Origin: Nitrospira sp.
GTDB taxonomy: Bacteria > Nitrospirota > Nitrospiria > Nitrospirales > Nitrospiraceae
DNA length: 64,000 nt
Assembly: GCA_030123605.1 (NCBI GenBank)
Contig: CP126123.1
Coordinates: 2,832,001-2,896,000, forward strand
Direction of reading: 5' to 3'
Made by a program: the position numbers and the translations under genes. Shown here piece by piece: positions 17,733-26,515 of the stretch (its first letter is position 1; the number at the start of each line of letters is the position of its first letter). The notes below the pieces were generated by a model. That model made no database searches and was not told the DNA's origin. It saw nothing but the letters and a program-made list of their open reading frames with translations.

Positions 17733-18002
17733 ATGGCAAGCCAAGCCCCTCCCCCTAAATCGGGCGCGTCATCGGCCAAATCCCCGGATGTCTGGGATGT
17801 CGAACTGTTACACGTTCATGTGTCACGTAAAGGGAAACTCGTGAACGCCGAGTGGGCCATTCACCCCCAGATCAAAGCGGACTTGAATGCGGACGAATGG
17901 AAAGAACTCGGAGAATTGATGAGCAAAGTCACCACTATCGTCGGACACCGCTTTTCCCAAGCCCTCGGCGATGTGGGTTCGGCCCCTCCCGGAAACGCGT
18001 AA
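17733..18002 (+). CDS. Small conserved-looking hypothetical protein
   Basis: The 89-residue product has a Pro/Ser/Ala-rich N-terminus, then a compact domain (WDVELLHVHVSRKGKLVNAEW ... LNADEWKELGELMSKVTTIVG) predicted to be a β-hairpin followed by two helices. AAGGAG lies ten bases before ATG 17733; an ATG at 17724 is too close to it. It sits just before the CMD gene and faces the radical SAM gene. It has no Cys and does not look like a RiPP precursor, but its neighbourhood makes that worth noting. No family recognised. Confidence 0.6.
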   Translation: MASQAPPPKSGASSAKSPDVWDVELLHVHVSRKGKLVNAEWAIHPQIKADLNADEWKELGELMSKVTTIVGHRFSQALGDVGSAPPGNA

Positions 18003-18073
18003 CCGCTCACGAACGGCGGGCACGGATTCCCTCTTGAACGCGCAACCTTCACTCTCATCCTTGAGGACATGAC

Positions 18074-18406
18074 ATGGACCACTACTACCATGCGAAAGAT
18101 CTCGCCAAGTTCGGAGATATCGGAAAGGGCAATCCGGCCCTGTGGGAAAAATTCATGAGTTACTACAGTGCGGTCTTTGCAGAAGGCGCGCTCACGGAAC
18201 GGGAAAAGGCCTTGATCGCACTCGGGGTGGCGCATGCCGTGCAATGTCCCTATTGCATCGATGCCTACACTCAAGCCTGCCTCGAAAAAGGATCGAATAC
18301 GGAAGAAATGACCGAAGCCGTCCATGTGGCCTGCGCCATTCGCGGCGGCGCGTCACTCGTGCATGGCATGCAGATGAGGAACGTCGCCGAGAAACTCTCG
18401 ATGTAA
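18074..18406 (+). CDS. AhpD/CMD-family (carboxymuconolactone decarboxylase-like) protein
   Basis: The 110-residue protein is a single CMD domain with the redox motif CPYCID (Cys at about 57 and 60) following VAHAVQ, and a helix ending AIRGGASLVHGMQM. Proteins with this CxxC act as alkylhydroperoxidase-type thiol reductases; similar small forms accompany arsenosugar genes in other bacteria. None of those partners is here. It lies 71 bases after the small gene at 17733 and is convergent with the radical SAM gene. Confidence 0.85.
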   Translation: MDHYYHAKDLAKFGDIGKGNPALWEKFMSYYSAVFAEGALTEREKALIALGVAHAVQCPYCIDAYTQACLEKGSNTEEMTEAVHVACAIRGGASLVHGMQMRNVAEKLSM

Positions 18407-18422
18407 GTCGTTGCCGGCCACG

Positions 18423-20285
18423 TTACCAGTGAGGATGCTCAGGAATCGCGAGGGTGAAATATTTTCCCCGCTCCTCGTAGAGGATGCGTTTGGCAGTCAA
18501 CTGCACCAATGACTCCATCAAGGCGCTGTCCGACACCGCATCGCCACCGCCTTGCTCTCGAATGGCCTGCTTCAACTGCTCCGGAGACTTGGGCGCCTCA
18601 TTGCAGGCGTCGATAAGGAAGGCTCCGGGCCAATCGAACCGCTCGCGGGTCGGCGCTGACGGCGTCCGGCCGTCATACACCGTCACATAGCCGAAGGCCT
18701 TCGAGTAGTAGAGAAAGGGTTTGTCCGACGACGCGGCGCGGCGCTGCCATTCCTGCACAACCTCCACCAGTTCCCGGTAAACATCGGGATCGACCGCCCA
18801 CCGGTCCAATTCGTATTCGAAATCGTAGGCGATTTTCATCAGATCAACTCGACGCCCGTCATACACATAGGGGTAGGCGAGGCCGGGGCCGACGATGCGC
18901 ACCCCATACTCGTGCGGACGTGTGTAATAGGGGCTGAACCGCTCCAACCAGAATTTCCCGGCCCCTTCAGGAGGCTGCAGATGGAAGAGCGAGGGAATGA
19001 TCTCGATTTGCCGACGGTAGTCTTCGTTGGTCTCTCCAGGAAACCCAAGCAGAATATTCCAGGACACGGCGACACGATAGTAATAGCACCACTTCAGACA
19101 CACAAGGTTCTGCATCGGGGTCACGCCCTTGTCCATCGCGCGCAGCTGCGCCTGACTCAGGCTCTCCAGTCCCGGCTGCATGCATTTCACCCCACCGGCC
19201 GCGAGCAGCTTGATCTGACTCTTCTGCAGGTTGCTCTTGGTCTCGATGAACACGTCGAGATCACGTCGGTCCTGCGCAAACGTACCGAAAAGATTCTCGA
19301 CGTACTTCATGTCGATGATGTTATCGACCAGACGGAACCGCGTCGTATCGTAACGGCTGGACAGATAGGCCATCTCGCGCGCGACCTGCTCGGACGATTT
19401 CGCCCTGAACTTCATGCTCTGCGCATTGAGGCCGCAAAACGTACAGTGATGTTTCTCGCCCCACCAGCAGCCGCGCGAACCTTCGTACAAGAGAATACGA
19501 TCCAGACCGCGCGATGCCTCGGTACCAAGCTCGGCCAGCAGATGGTAATAGTCGTCATAGTCGGGCGGGCCGGTGTGGGCAAACTCCGTGAAGAGGGCAG
19601 GATTCGGTTCGAACTTGATGTGACCGTCCTGTCGATGGGTCACGCCTTTGGGGTACGCCCCGGTCGATGCGTTCAGGATATGGGTGACCAAGGCGGGAAA
19701 CGTCACCTCACCCTCACCGACGACTACATGGTCGATAAACGGGAAGGCCCGAAAATATTCCAGTCCCATCTCACCGTCGAAATTGGCGCCGCCGAAGACG
19801 ATCCTGACATCGGGATAGAGATCCTTGATGAGCTTGGCCATCGTGAGGCTGGCCACATTCTGATCGAAGGTCGAGGTAAAGCCCACGATTCGGTACTGCC
19901 CCCAATCGATCGACGTCATGGCGGCCGTCAAGAACTGCGGTGCCGTGCGCGTCGCCATCTCTTCGAAAAACGACACCGGCCTTCCGCTTTCGCGGGCCAG
20001 CTGCTCGAACACGGGCTTGAACACCTGCGGATACTCGGCGCGCTTCGGATTGTCCCGAAAGAGCAGGTAGGAGAACAGCCACTCGCCGAAAAGCGCGCGC
20101 TTCTCACAGATCGATTCGTACAGAGGGATTCCGATCTTATGCGCGAACTGCACATTAAGGTGGTGACAATCGACCCCGATGCCCTTCGATTTCAAAAGCG
20201 CGGAGAGCGTGCCCAATTGAATGGAGGGATACTTCGAATAACTGAAGGGCATGTTGACGAGCGCCACCTGGGCCCTGTCACTCAT
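18423..20285 (-). CDS. B12-binding radical SAM enzyme of the RiPP-maturation type
   Basis: The 620-residue protein has an N-terminal cobalamin-binding-like domain (about 5-200, with GFTSTFDQN and VFGGANFDG) and a radical SAM core. The iron-sulfur site is RGCWWGEKHHCTFCGLN, with Cys 273, 281 and 284 in a CX7CX2C spacing rather than the usual CX3CX2C. The GCWWG/CTFCGLN form is that of the RiPP-maturation radical SAM C-methyltransferase group (TIGR03975 type). Such enzymes modify ribosomal peptides. No Nif11- or NHLP-type precursor is visible next to it; the gene stands alone between CMD and the pterin dehydratase gene. Substrate is unknown. Confidence 0.8.
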   Translation of the reverse strand: MSDRAQVALVNMPFSYSKYPSIQLGTLSALLKSKGIGVDCHHLNVQFAHKIGIPLYESICEKRALFGEWLFSYLLFRDNPKRAEYPQVFKPVFEQLARESGRPVSFFEEMATRTAPQFLTAAMTSIDWGQYRIVGFTSTFDQNVASLTMAKLIKDLYPDVRIVFGGANFDGEMGLEYFRAFPFIDHVVVGEGEVTFPALVTHILNASTGAYPKGVTHRQDGHIKFEPNPALFTEFAHTGPPDYDDYYHLLAELGTEASRGLDRILLYEGSRGCWWGEKHHCTFCGLNAQSMKFRAKSSEQVAREMAYLSSRYDTTRFRLVDNIIDMKYVENLFGTFAQDRRDLDVFIETKSNLQKSQIKLLAAGGVKCMQPGLESLSQAQLRAMDKGVTPMQNLVCLKWCYYYRVAVSWNILLGFPGETNEDYRRQIEIIPSLFHLQPPEGAGKFWLERFSPYYTRPHEYGVRIVGPGLAYPYVYDGRRVDLMKIAYDFEYELDRWAVDPDVYRELVEVVQEWQRRAASSDKPFLYYSKAFGYVTVYDGRTPSAPTRERFDWPGAFLIDACNEAPKSPEQLKQAIREQGGGDAVSDSALMESLVQLTAKRILYEERGKYFTLAIPEHPHW

Positions 20286-20322
20286 GAGAAACCTCGATAG
20301 TCAGGCAGAACGTATGGGTTAT

Positions 20323-20676
20323 TCAGCCGGCAACCGCCCGGAATGGCTCAAACTCGCGATCCGCCTTGGCGGCCAGATAAAAATCACTTTCGGTGAGCCC
20401 GTTGATTTTGTGCGTCCAGATCTCGACCTTACACTTACCCCAGGCCACGTAGAGATCCGGATGGTGGCCTTCGGCTTCAGCCACCGCACCCACCTTGTTC
20501 GCGAAGGCCAGCGATTGCGCAAAATCCTTGAACGTGTAGAGCCGTTCAAGATGCCCGTCCTTGCTCAAACCCCATCCACGCCCCAACTCCTTCAACAACG
20601 CTTGCGTACGATCCGGCGGCAGGGGAGGGACCCCGCCACGGCAGGGAACACATTTGTTATCGGCCAGGCTCATCAT
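20323..20676 (-). CDS. Pterin-4a-carbinolamine dehydratase
   Basis: The 117-residue protein has the PCD/DCoH pattern: TFKDFAQSLAFANKVGAVAE followed by AEGHHPDLYVAWGKCKVEIWTH, which holds the two active-site histidines. It recycles the pterin cofactor of aromatic amino acid hydroxylases. An extra N-terminal segment has a CVPC pair. The start is the second of two adjacent ATGs (20676), four bases after AAAGGAGG. No phenylalanine hydroxylase gene is in the window, so a role as a structural PCD-like protein cannot be excluded. Confidence 0.88.
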   Translation of the reverse strand: MMSLADNKCVPCRGGVPPLPPDRTQALLKELGRGWGLSKDGHLERLYTFKDFAQSLAFANKVGAVAEAEGHHPDLYVAWGKCKVEIWTHKINGLTESDFYLAAKADREFEPFRAVAG

Positions 20677-20763
20677 GCCTCCTTTGCAGACAGACAATGC
20701 AGTCGGTTCTTATGCCCGCCAAAGGCCCATTCTACGAGCTGTACATTCGGTCCCGCAACCGGC

Positions 20764-21252
20764 CTACCGTCGCGACGGTTGTGCGACCTGATTCCGTTCG
20801 AGCAACAGATGGCCCCTCTCGAAGAACAGCCCGCGATTGATGTCGCCGACACTCACCATCCCCACCAACTTGCCCTTATCGACCACCGGAATCCGGCGGA
20901 AGTTCTTCAACCCCATGTAGGAGGCTGCTTCCAGCACCGGAGCCTGCGATGAGATGGTCAAGGGGTGCAAACTCATGACGTCTTCGACCTTCTGGTTGAG
21001 CACGTCCGCATAGCCCTCCTCCATTTCGGTGAAATCGCGGCTGTGGACGTTGTCATGAATGTACTCGCCGTAATTGGGATAGAGCGGGATTAGTACGTCG
21101 CGCAACGTCACCATGCCGATCAACCGGTCGTCGTCCTCCACGACCGGAATCGCGCCGCAATGACGACTGAGCATCTTCGCCACGACAGAACGGACAGAAT
21201 CGGTTTTTTGGGCCGTCACCACACCGGCAGACATCACTTCTCGGACAAGCAT
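20764..21252 (-). CDS. Two-CBS-domain protein
   Basis: The 162-residue protein consists of a pair of CBS domains (residues about 5-60 and 90-145) with the typical blocks VREVMSAGVVTA, LIGMVTLRDVL, VEDVMSLHPLTI and LVGMVSVGDI. CBS pairs bind adenine nucleotides and regulate partner proteins. ATG 21252 is used because GAAAGGAGG precedes it; the longer frame upstream has no ribosome site. No enzyme domain is attached. Confidence 0.88.
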   Translation of the reverse strand: MLVREVMSAGVVTAQKTDSVRSVVAKMLSRHCGAIPVVEDDDRLIGMVTLRDVLIPLYPNYGEYIHDNVHSRDFTEMEEGYADVLNQKVEDVMSLHPLTISSQAPVLEAASYMGLKNFRRIPVVDKGKLVGMVSVGDINRGLFFERGHLLLERNQVAQPSRR

Positions 21253-21474
21253 GGTTGCCTCCTTTCGAACAGAGCGACCCTTCGAAGAGTCGCCGGTAGG
21301 GGAACATGATCGGCTGACTTCACTCGCTCTCATCCGGCACACCTCCCGATCTGGCCAGGCCATCGACCTCGATCGTGCGTGAATCGAGTGGTTCCGCCTC
21401 CGGCATCCTTTGCAGCCATACGCGAAATATGGTAGGGAAGTGAGGCTGGAAAAGAAAGCCCTCCCCGCAGCAGG

Positions 21475-22200
21475 ATGGTGCAGGTTTGGGAAGGGACCAG
21501 CAGGACCTTTTCAGAAGAGGCCGCCATCTCTTCCGTCCTTCGCATCGGTCATCGAGGAGCCGCCGGCCACGCGCCCGAGAATACCCTCGCCGCCATTTGG
21601 AAAGCCCGGTCCTTTCACGCAGATCTCGTTGAAGTCGACGTGCGGGCGACCAGCGACGGCCATCTCGTGCTGATGCACGACGAAACCGTCGATCGCACGA
21701 CCGACAAGACTGGCCATGTGGCCGAGCTGTCGCTCGATCAGGTGCAACGGCTCGATGCGGGCAATGGGCAGCGTATTCCCACCTTGGAAGATACCCTCGA
21801 GATTACTTCCGGCACCATCGGGATGATCCTCGAACTCAAAGCGGAGGGAATCGGGAGCGAAGCGTGCGCCATCGTGAAACGAATCGGATTTTCCGGCACC
21901 CTCATTTATGCGTCGTTCCTGACGGAGGAATTGCATCGCGTCCGGCAAGCCGATCCTCTGGCGAACCTCATGGTCCTGCTGCATCGCCGCCTGCCTCGGG
22001 ACCCTGTCGCCGAGGTGATCGCCGTGAACGCCTCGCACGTCGGCCTCCATTTTTCCACCGTCACCCACGCGCTGCTCCAGACCTACCACAACCTCGAACG
22101 GCGGGTCTTCGCCTACACGGTCAACGAGCCGAAGGACATTCAACGCCTGCGCGCGACAGGCATCGACGGAATCGTGTCCGATTACCCGGACCGTATCTAG
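21475..22200 (+). CDS. Glycerophosphodiester phosphodiesterase
   Basis: The 241-residue protein has the GDPD signature: IGHRGAAGHAPENTLAA (catalytic His, Arg and Glu), DLVEVDVRATSDGHLVLMHDETVDRTT (Glu, Asp, His), and YTVNEPKDIQRLRATGIDGIVSDYPD at the end. It cuts glycerophosphodiesters to glycerol-3-phosphate. There is no signal peptide, so it is cytoplasmic. It is convergent with the MscS gene. Confidence 0.92.
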   Translation: MVQVWEGTSRTFSEEAAISSVLRIGHRGAAGHAPENTLAAIWKARSFHADLVEVDVRATSDGHLVLMHDETVDRTTDKTGHVAELSLDQVQRLDAGNGQRIPTLEDTLEITSGTIGMILELKAEGIGSEACAIVKRIGFSGTLIYASFLTEELHRVRQADPLANLMVLLHRRLPRDPVAEVIAVNASHVGLHFSTVTHALLQTYHNLERRVFAYTVNEPKDIQRLRATGIDGIVSDYPDRI

Positions 22201-22213
22201 CCCTTCACTTCCC

Positions 22214-22747
22214 TCAGGCGACCAGCCGGACCACCACCTGCGTCGCCGCCACACTATTAGGCACCACGATTTCCCGCCCGTTCTCCGTCTGGATGATGAT
22301 ATAGCCCATGGTCATCTCCGCGACGACACCGGTTTCGAGGCCGCTGGGCGCAGCCACCTGCACTTTGTCGCCCATCTCGAACGGCTGGTACAACAACAGG
22401 GCGAATCCCGACACCAGATTGCTCAAGGTGCTTTGCGCCGCCAACCCGAACAGAATGGATGCGACCCCGGCACTCGTCAACAGCGCGGTTCCCACAGACC
22501 GCAATTGCGGAATCGCATGCGTATAGAGAATCGCAGCCATCACGTAGATCAACACCTGTGCGAGACGTATCAGAAGGGTCGAGACGGTTTGATCGATCAA
22601 CAGATGTTGGAAGCGATGCACGGTGAGCCGGACCATGCGAGAAAGAAACCAGGCGACGGTCATGAAGAGAAAGGCGTAAAAGGCGGCTCCCAACAATGTG
22701 GCGGGGTTGACGAAATCTCCGCGGACAAATTGGTCGAACAGTGACAT
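22214..22747 (-). CDS. Short MscS-family mechanosensitive channel
   Basis: The 177-residue protein has three hydrophobic segments (about 15-40, 60-85 and 90-112), the last being the pore helix with Ala/Gly packing (SAGVASILFGLAAQSTLSNLVSGF), followed by the β-domain (EMGDKVQV ... VVAEMTMGYIIIQTENGREIVVPNS). It ends soon after this, lacking the large C-terminal vestibule of E. coli MscS, so it is a minimal form. ATG 22747 has GGAGG six bases upstream. Confidence 0.88.
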   Translation of the reverse strand: MSLFDQFVRGDFVNPATLLGAAFYAFLFMTVAWFLSRMVRLTVHRFQHLLIDQTVSTLLIRLAQVLIYVMAAILYTHAIPQLRSVGTALLTSAGVASILFGLAAQSTLSNLVSGFALLLYQPFEMGDKVQVAAPSGLETGVVAEMTMGYIIIQTENGREIVVPNSVAATQVVVRLVA

Positions 22748-22750
22748 CAA

Positions 22751-23312
22751 GGACCTCCTTCAAGGGCCAATGGTGAAATGATACCCATGGCTCCGACTAT
22801 ACCGAGCGGTGAAGGAGGAAGGAAACCGAAGATGCCGGAGTCCAAAATACCACGGGCGACCCTACACTACGGTGGGAGGTCGCCCGTGGTTGGCGCTTGG
22901 GACGCCAAAAGCACTTAAATTGTGGTCAGTGGAAGACCCGTTCGAACCTGAGAAGCATCAGGGTTTTCGTCGGGGGATATCATATCCCAGGATACTGGTG
23001 TGCCTCGTGTCTCACTTCGGTTCTTCCATTATCCAACGGCTGTCATTCTGTTTGATCAACAGTGCCTTGAGGCACAGCCAAAGAAGAACCGGTAAACACG
23101 ACCGACGAGCAGCCCACCCTCAGATCTGCGGGCCGTTCTGGTCCGGCGGCGTAAGTTCTTCCATTATGAACCTCCCCGGTTGAGGAGTGGCGAGGTGTCC
23201 TGAACAGGCGCGCACCGTCCAGCGCCTCGTCACGGTAAGCACAGCCTTTTGAAGGCTACAGGTTCCTCTTACGCTCCTTAAAAAATCCTGTCAACAGAAA
23301 AATAGGCCCTAG
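22751..23312. other. Non-coding stretch with double-hairpin motif, copy A
   Basis: No convincing gene is present. At 22849-22890 a perfect 13-bp inverted repeat (ACCACGGGCGACC / GGTCGCCCGTGGT) is followed at once by a second hairpin, TTGGCGCTTGGGACGCCAA. A related pair of hairpins is at 24201-24248. The rest reads as decayed DNA with stops in all frames, next to IS DNA. Confidence 0.5.
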
Positions 23313-23321
23313 GGCGTGTCG

Positions 23322-23711
23322 TCAAATTAGCCAAATGACTGAGGCGGTAAGGTGCAGGGCCGCCAAGAAGTTCCGGGCCGTTTTGTCATAGCGGGTGGCG
23401 ATGCAGCGGAACTGCTTGAGTTTGGCAAAGAAGTTCTCGATCACATGCCGTGCCGTGTACAAGGTACGGTCATACGTTCGCAGCGTGTGACGATTGCACC
23501 GTGGCGGAATGACGGCCTGTGTGCCGCGCGCTGTCAACGGTTCGATCACACGCGCATCTGCATCGTATCCCTTGTCAGCAATCAAAATGGGAGCGTGTAG
23601 CTGCGGGAGCAACACATCTGCGCCCTCCAGATCACTGGCCTGGCCCGCTGACAGATGAACGCCGAGCGGATTACCCAAGGCATCCACCGTCGCATGAATC
23701 TTGGTACTCAA
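23322..23711 (-). CDS. IS5-family transposase, C-terminal part (OrfB)
   Basis: The 129-codon frame carries the C-terminal half of an IS5 transposase: STKIHATVDALGNPL, LIADKGYDADARVI (catalytic Asp) and the last Glu in RHVIENFFAKLKQFRC. It is identical to the protein at 25758. It is reached from the upstream frame by a -1 slip on a run of eight A (23746-23753, minus strand), giving the usual fused enzyme. Confidence 0.88.
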   Translation of the reverse strand: MSTKIHATVDALGNPLGVHLSAGQASDLEGADVLLPQLHAPILIADKGYDADARVIEPLTARGTQAVIPPRCNRHTLRTYDRTLYTARHVIENFFAKLKQFRCIATRYDKTARNFLAALHLTASVIWLI

Positions 23712-24076
23712 CCCGCCTTTGCTCCGCCCAATGGCTTGCGGCCCGTTTTTTTTCGCGCGCCAGCGCTGTGCTGATGAGCCCGCACAATCGTGCTGTCGAT
23801 CATCGCATACTCGTTATCCGCATCACGACTCAGCTGCCGAAACACCCGCTCCCACACGCCCGCCCTCGACCACCGGTTATACCGCTGGAATACGCTGTTC
23901 CATACCCCGAACTGCTTCGGCAACTCACGCCCGGGCGCACCGGTCCGTGCGATCCATAGCACGGCATCCACACATGTTCGGTTATCCGTCGCCGTCCGCC
24001 CCGGATCGCTCGCCTTGCCAGGCAACAAGTCCTTGATGGGCCTCCATTGATCATCCCGTAACTCGCGTCTCGCCAT
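23708..24076 (-). CDS. IS5-family transposase, N-terminal part (OrfA), chimeric
   Basis: The 122-codon frame starts MARRELRDDQWRPIKDLLPG, a typical IS5 DUF4096-type N-terminus, and ends with MIDSTIVRAHQHSAGARKK, which holds the first catalytic Asp. From GVWERVFRQLSRDA onward it is identical to the copy at 26144, while its first two thirds are different. The joint marks a recombination or conversion event. Confidence 0.85.
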   Translation of the reverse strand: MARRELRDDQWRPIKDLLPGKASDPGRTATDNRTCVDAVLWIARTGAPGRELPKQFGVWNSVFQRYNRWSRAGVWERVFRQLSRDADNEYAMIDSTIVRAHQHSAGARKKTGRKPLGGAKAG

Positions 24077-24155
24077 TCACAACCCCTCCCTTGGGCGTTG
24101 AACAGTGAAGCACAAGTCACAGCGCGAGGGAAGCTTGAATGTCAACAGAACCTAG

Positions 24156-24746
24156 GTGTCGAGGCATGAAACGAAACATTTTTTGCGACGACCGAAACGA
24201 TACGGGCTCCCATTTTGCTGAGAGCCCGTACGTGGCGCTTAGGACGCCGATGGCTGTTGTTGGGTGTTGCGGCCCCTATGAGACCCACCGAATACGTCAG
24301 GGTAACAGGCTTCCCGTCGAGAGCAACCGTGCTTTCTCGTGACACGACCTTTCTTCTACTCTGCAATAGGGTTCTCCCATCCTGACTGAGCATGACGCAA
24401 CGTGCATTAGAGAGCGTCTTCGATGCCTTGTGGCATAGGCGGTGGAGAACCGTCCGACACGAACGACGAGAAACCCACCTTCATTTCGGCAGGCCATACG
24501 GGCCAGGTGGAGTCGAATCGTCCATCATCCACCCTCCTTTCTCCTGTGGGAATTCGCGGGAGATCTCGACGGCAGCCGCGCGGTCTGTCCGATCCCCCAC
24601 CTACCACGCTGGATGAGATTGGGCCGCAGCTGTTCTCTACGCCCATTAGAAAAAGCTGTCAACAGGGGGAAGCCGGTGGCCGGCGCCATATCCAAACCAT
24701 AGGACGAAAACCTCCGTCCTTGGAGAAGGAACCGAAGGGAAGAGGA
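24156..24746. other. Non-coding stretch with double-hairpin motif, copy B
   Basis: No gene is supported. At 24201-24230 an inverted repeat (TACGGGCTC / GAGCCCGTA) is followed by GGCGCTTAGGACGCC (24234-24248), the same second hairpin as in copy A at 22890 with one base changed. Short ORFs here lack ribosome sites and protein-like composition. Confidence 0.45.
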
Positions 24747-25757
24747 CTATCGTGGAAATTCTGCCGGGGCCGTGACCTGCCAACCCTCTCCGTTGAGGGC
24801 CCGCATGTATTCAACGAGATCCTGTTTTTCCTGATGGGTCAGGCCCAGCGGAATGATCAAATTGGAGAGATGGGGGTTCTGAATGCCCCCTTGGTCGTAG
24901 AAATCGACGACCTCTTCAAGCGTCGTAAAGCGGCCATCATGCATGTAGGGAGCCGTTCGAGCAATCTCACGCAAGGTCGGTGTCTTGAATCCGCCGACCG
25001 TACCGGGATGTTTCTCGACCGAGTACCGCCCGAGATCGGCTGCGGACTTGTCCCAATCGATGCCGAGATTATGAAATTCTTCGTCGCTGAAGTTGAACCC
25101 CGAATGGCAGCGCGTGCAGCGGCCCTTGCCTTGGAAGATCTTGAGACCCCGCTTGGCCGACTCTGACACCGCTTGTTCTTCGCCGCCCATGTCGTACCGA
25201 TCCGCCGGGCTGTTGCCGGACAGGATGGTCCGTTCGAACGCGGCGATCGCCTTGGCGATCCCGTCGATGGAGACGTCGGTGCAAAAGACCTGTTGAAACC
25301 GCCCTCGGTATTCTTTGATCGCATTGAGCTTGGCAACTTCGGCATCCGTTGAAGGCATGCCCATCCGCACGGCTTTGGTGAGGGGATTCTGCGCTTGCGC
25401 TTCCAACGTCGCTATCTTGCCGTGCCACAATTGAGCACGGCCGTACAATCGATTCACCACCGTCATACTGTTGCGGGACGACAACTGATTGTTGATGCCG
25501 ATCGACAGCTTGGTCCCATCCGTCCAAGCCAGTTCCGGCTTATGGCAGCTGGCACAGGAAATCGTGTTGTCGCGGGACAAGCGTGGATCGAAGAAGAGCA
25601 GTTTTCCAAGCTCTACCTTCTCTACCGTCAAGGGATTGTCCTTCGGCAGGTACTCTCCGATCTCATCTTCCAGTCCGAACGGAATGGTGAGTGTGAAGGG
25701 AGTCTCGACGGCTTTACAGGATCGATTCGATGCCGGGTCTTCTGCTAGGGCGTGTCG

Positions 25758-26147
25758 TCAAATTAGCCAAATGACTGAGGCGGTAAGGTGCAGGGCCGCC
25801 AAGAAGTTCCGGGCCGTTTTGTCATAGCGGGTGGCGATGCAGCGGAACTGCTTGAGTTTGGCAAAGAAGTTCTCGATCACATGCCGTGCCGTGTACAAGG
25901 TACGGTCATACGTTCGCAGCGTGTGACGATTGCACCGTGGCGGAATGACGGCCTGTGTGCCGCGCGCTGTCAACGGTTCGATCACACGCGCATCTGCATC
26001 GTATCCCTTGTCAGCAATCAAAATGGGAGCGTGTAGCTGCGGGAGCAACACATCTGCGCCCTCCAGATCACTGGCCTGGCCCGCTGACAGATGAACGCCG
26101 AGCGGATTACCCAAGGCATCCACCGTCGCATGAATCTTGGTACTCAA
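25758..26147 (-). CDS. IS5-family transposase, C-terminal part (OrfB)
   Basis: This 129-codon frame is identical to the one at 23322. It holds LIADKGYDADARVI and RHVIENFFAKLKQF with the second and third catalytic acids. It starts at TTG 26147 only formally; the enzyme is expected to be made by a -1 slip at the A8 run at 26182-26189 (minus strand). Confidence 0.9.
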   Translation of the reverse strand: MSTKIHATVDALGNPLGVHLSAGQASDLEGADVLLPQLHAPILIADKGYDADARVIEPLTARGTQAVIPPRCNRHTLRTYDRTLYTARHVIENFFAKLKQFRCIATRYDKTARNFLAALHLTASVIWLI

Positions 26148-26515
26148 CCCGCCTTTGCTCCGCCCAATGGCTTGCGGCCCGTTTTTTTTCGCGCGCCAGC
26201 GCTGTGCTGATGAGCCCGCACAATCGTGCTGTCGATCATCGCATACTCGTTATCCGCATCACGACTCAGCTGCCGAAACACCCGCTCCCACACCCCACGC
26301 TCCGCCCAGCGACTAAACCGGCGATGGGCATTCTTCCAGTCACCAAACCGCTCCGGTAAGTCGCGCCAGGGAATGCCGGCGCGGTAGCGGTAGAGAACCG
26401 CTTCAACGAAGAGCCGATTGTCCGCCGCCGGGCGACCGACTTGGCCAACCCGGCCGGGGAGCAACACACCGATGCGCTCCCATTGGTCGTCGCGTAACCC
26501 ATAACGTCGTATCAT
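26144..26515 (-). CDS. IS5-family transposase, N-terminal part (OrfA)
   Basis: The 123-codon frame begins MIRRYGLRDDQWERIGVLLPG and continues with the conserved GIPWRDLPERFGDWKNAHRRF and MIDSTIVRAHQH (first catalytic Asp). It is a consistent, complete IS5 N-terminus, in contrast to the chimeric copy at 23708, so this element is the likely source of the shared block. Confidence 0.9.
   Translation of the reverse strand: MIRRYGLRDDQWERIGVLLPGRVGQVGRPAADNRLFVEAVLYRYRAGIPWRDLPERFGDWKNAHRRFSRWAERGVWERVFRQLSRDADNEYAMIDSTIVRAHQHSAGARKKTGRKPLGGAKAG

Larger units (their letters stand above)
23313..24151 (-). mobile_element. Mosaic IS5-family element
   Basis: The left part (23313 to about 23857) is identical to the other IS5 copy at 25749, starting with the same terminus GGCGTGTCGTCAAATT after a CTAG. 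From about 23858 on it changes to a different IS5-type sequence, and the matching right terminus is missing; the true right end is uncertain (a CTAG at 24152-24155 is a candidate). The transposase is therefore a chimera joined within the shared block. Confidence 0.75.

Noticed and set aside
24423-25166. 247-codon plus-strand ORF across the region before the peroxidase gene
   Set aside because: It runs antisense through the conserved peroxidase end, and the upstream part has no ribosome site or protein-like pattern.
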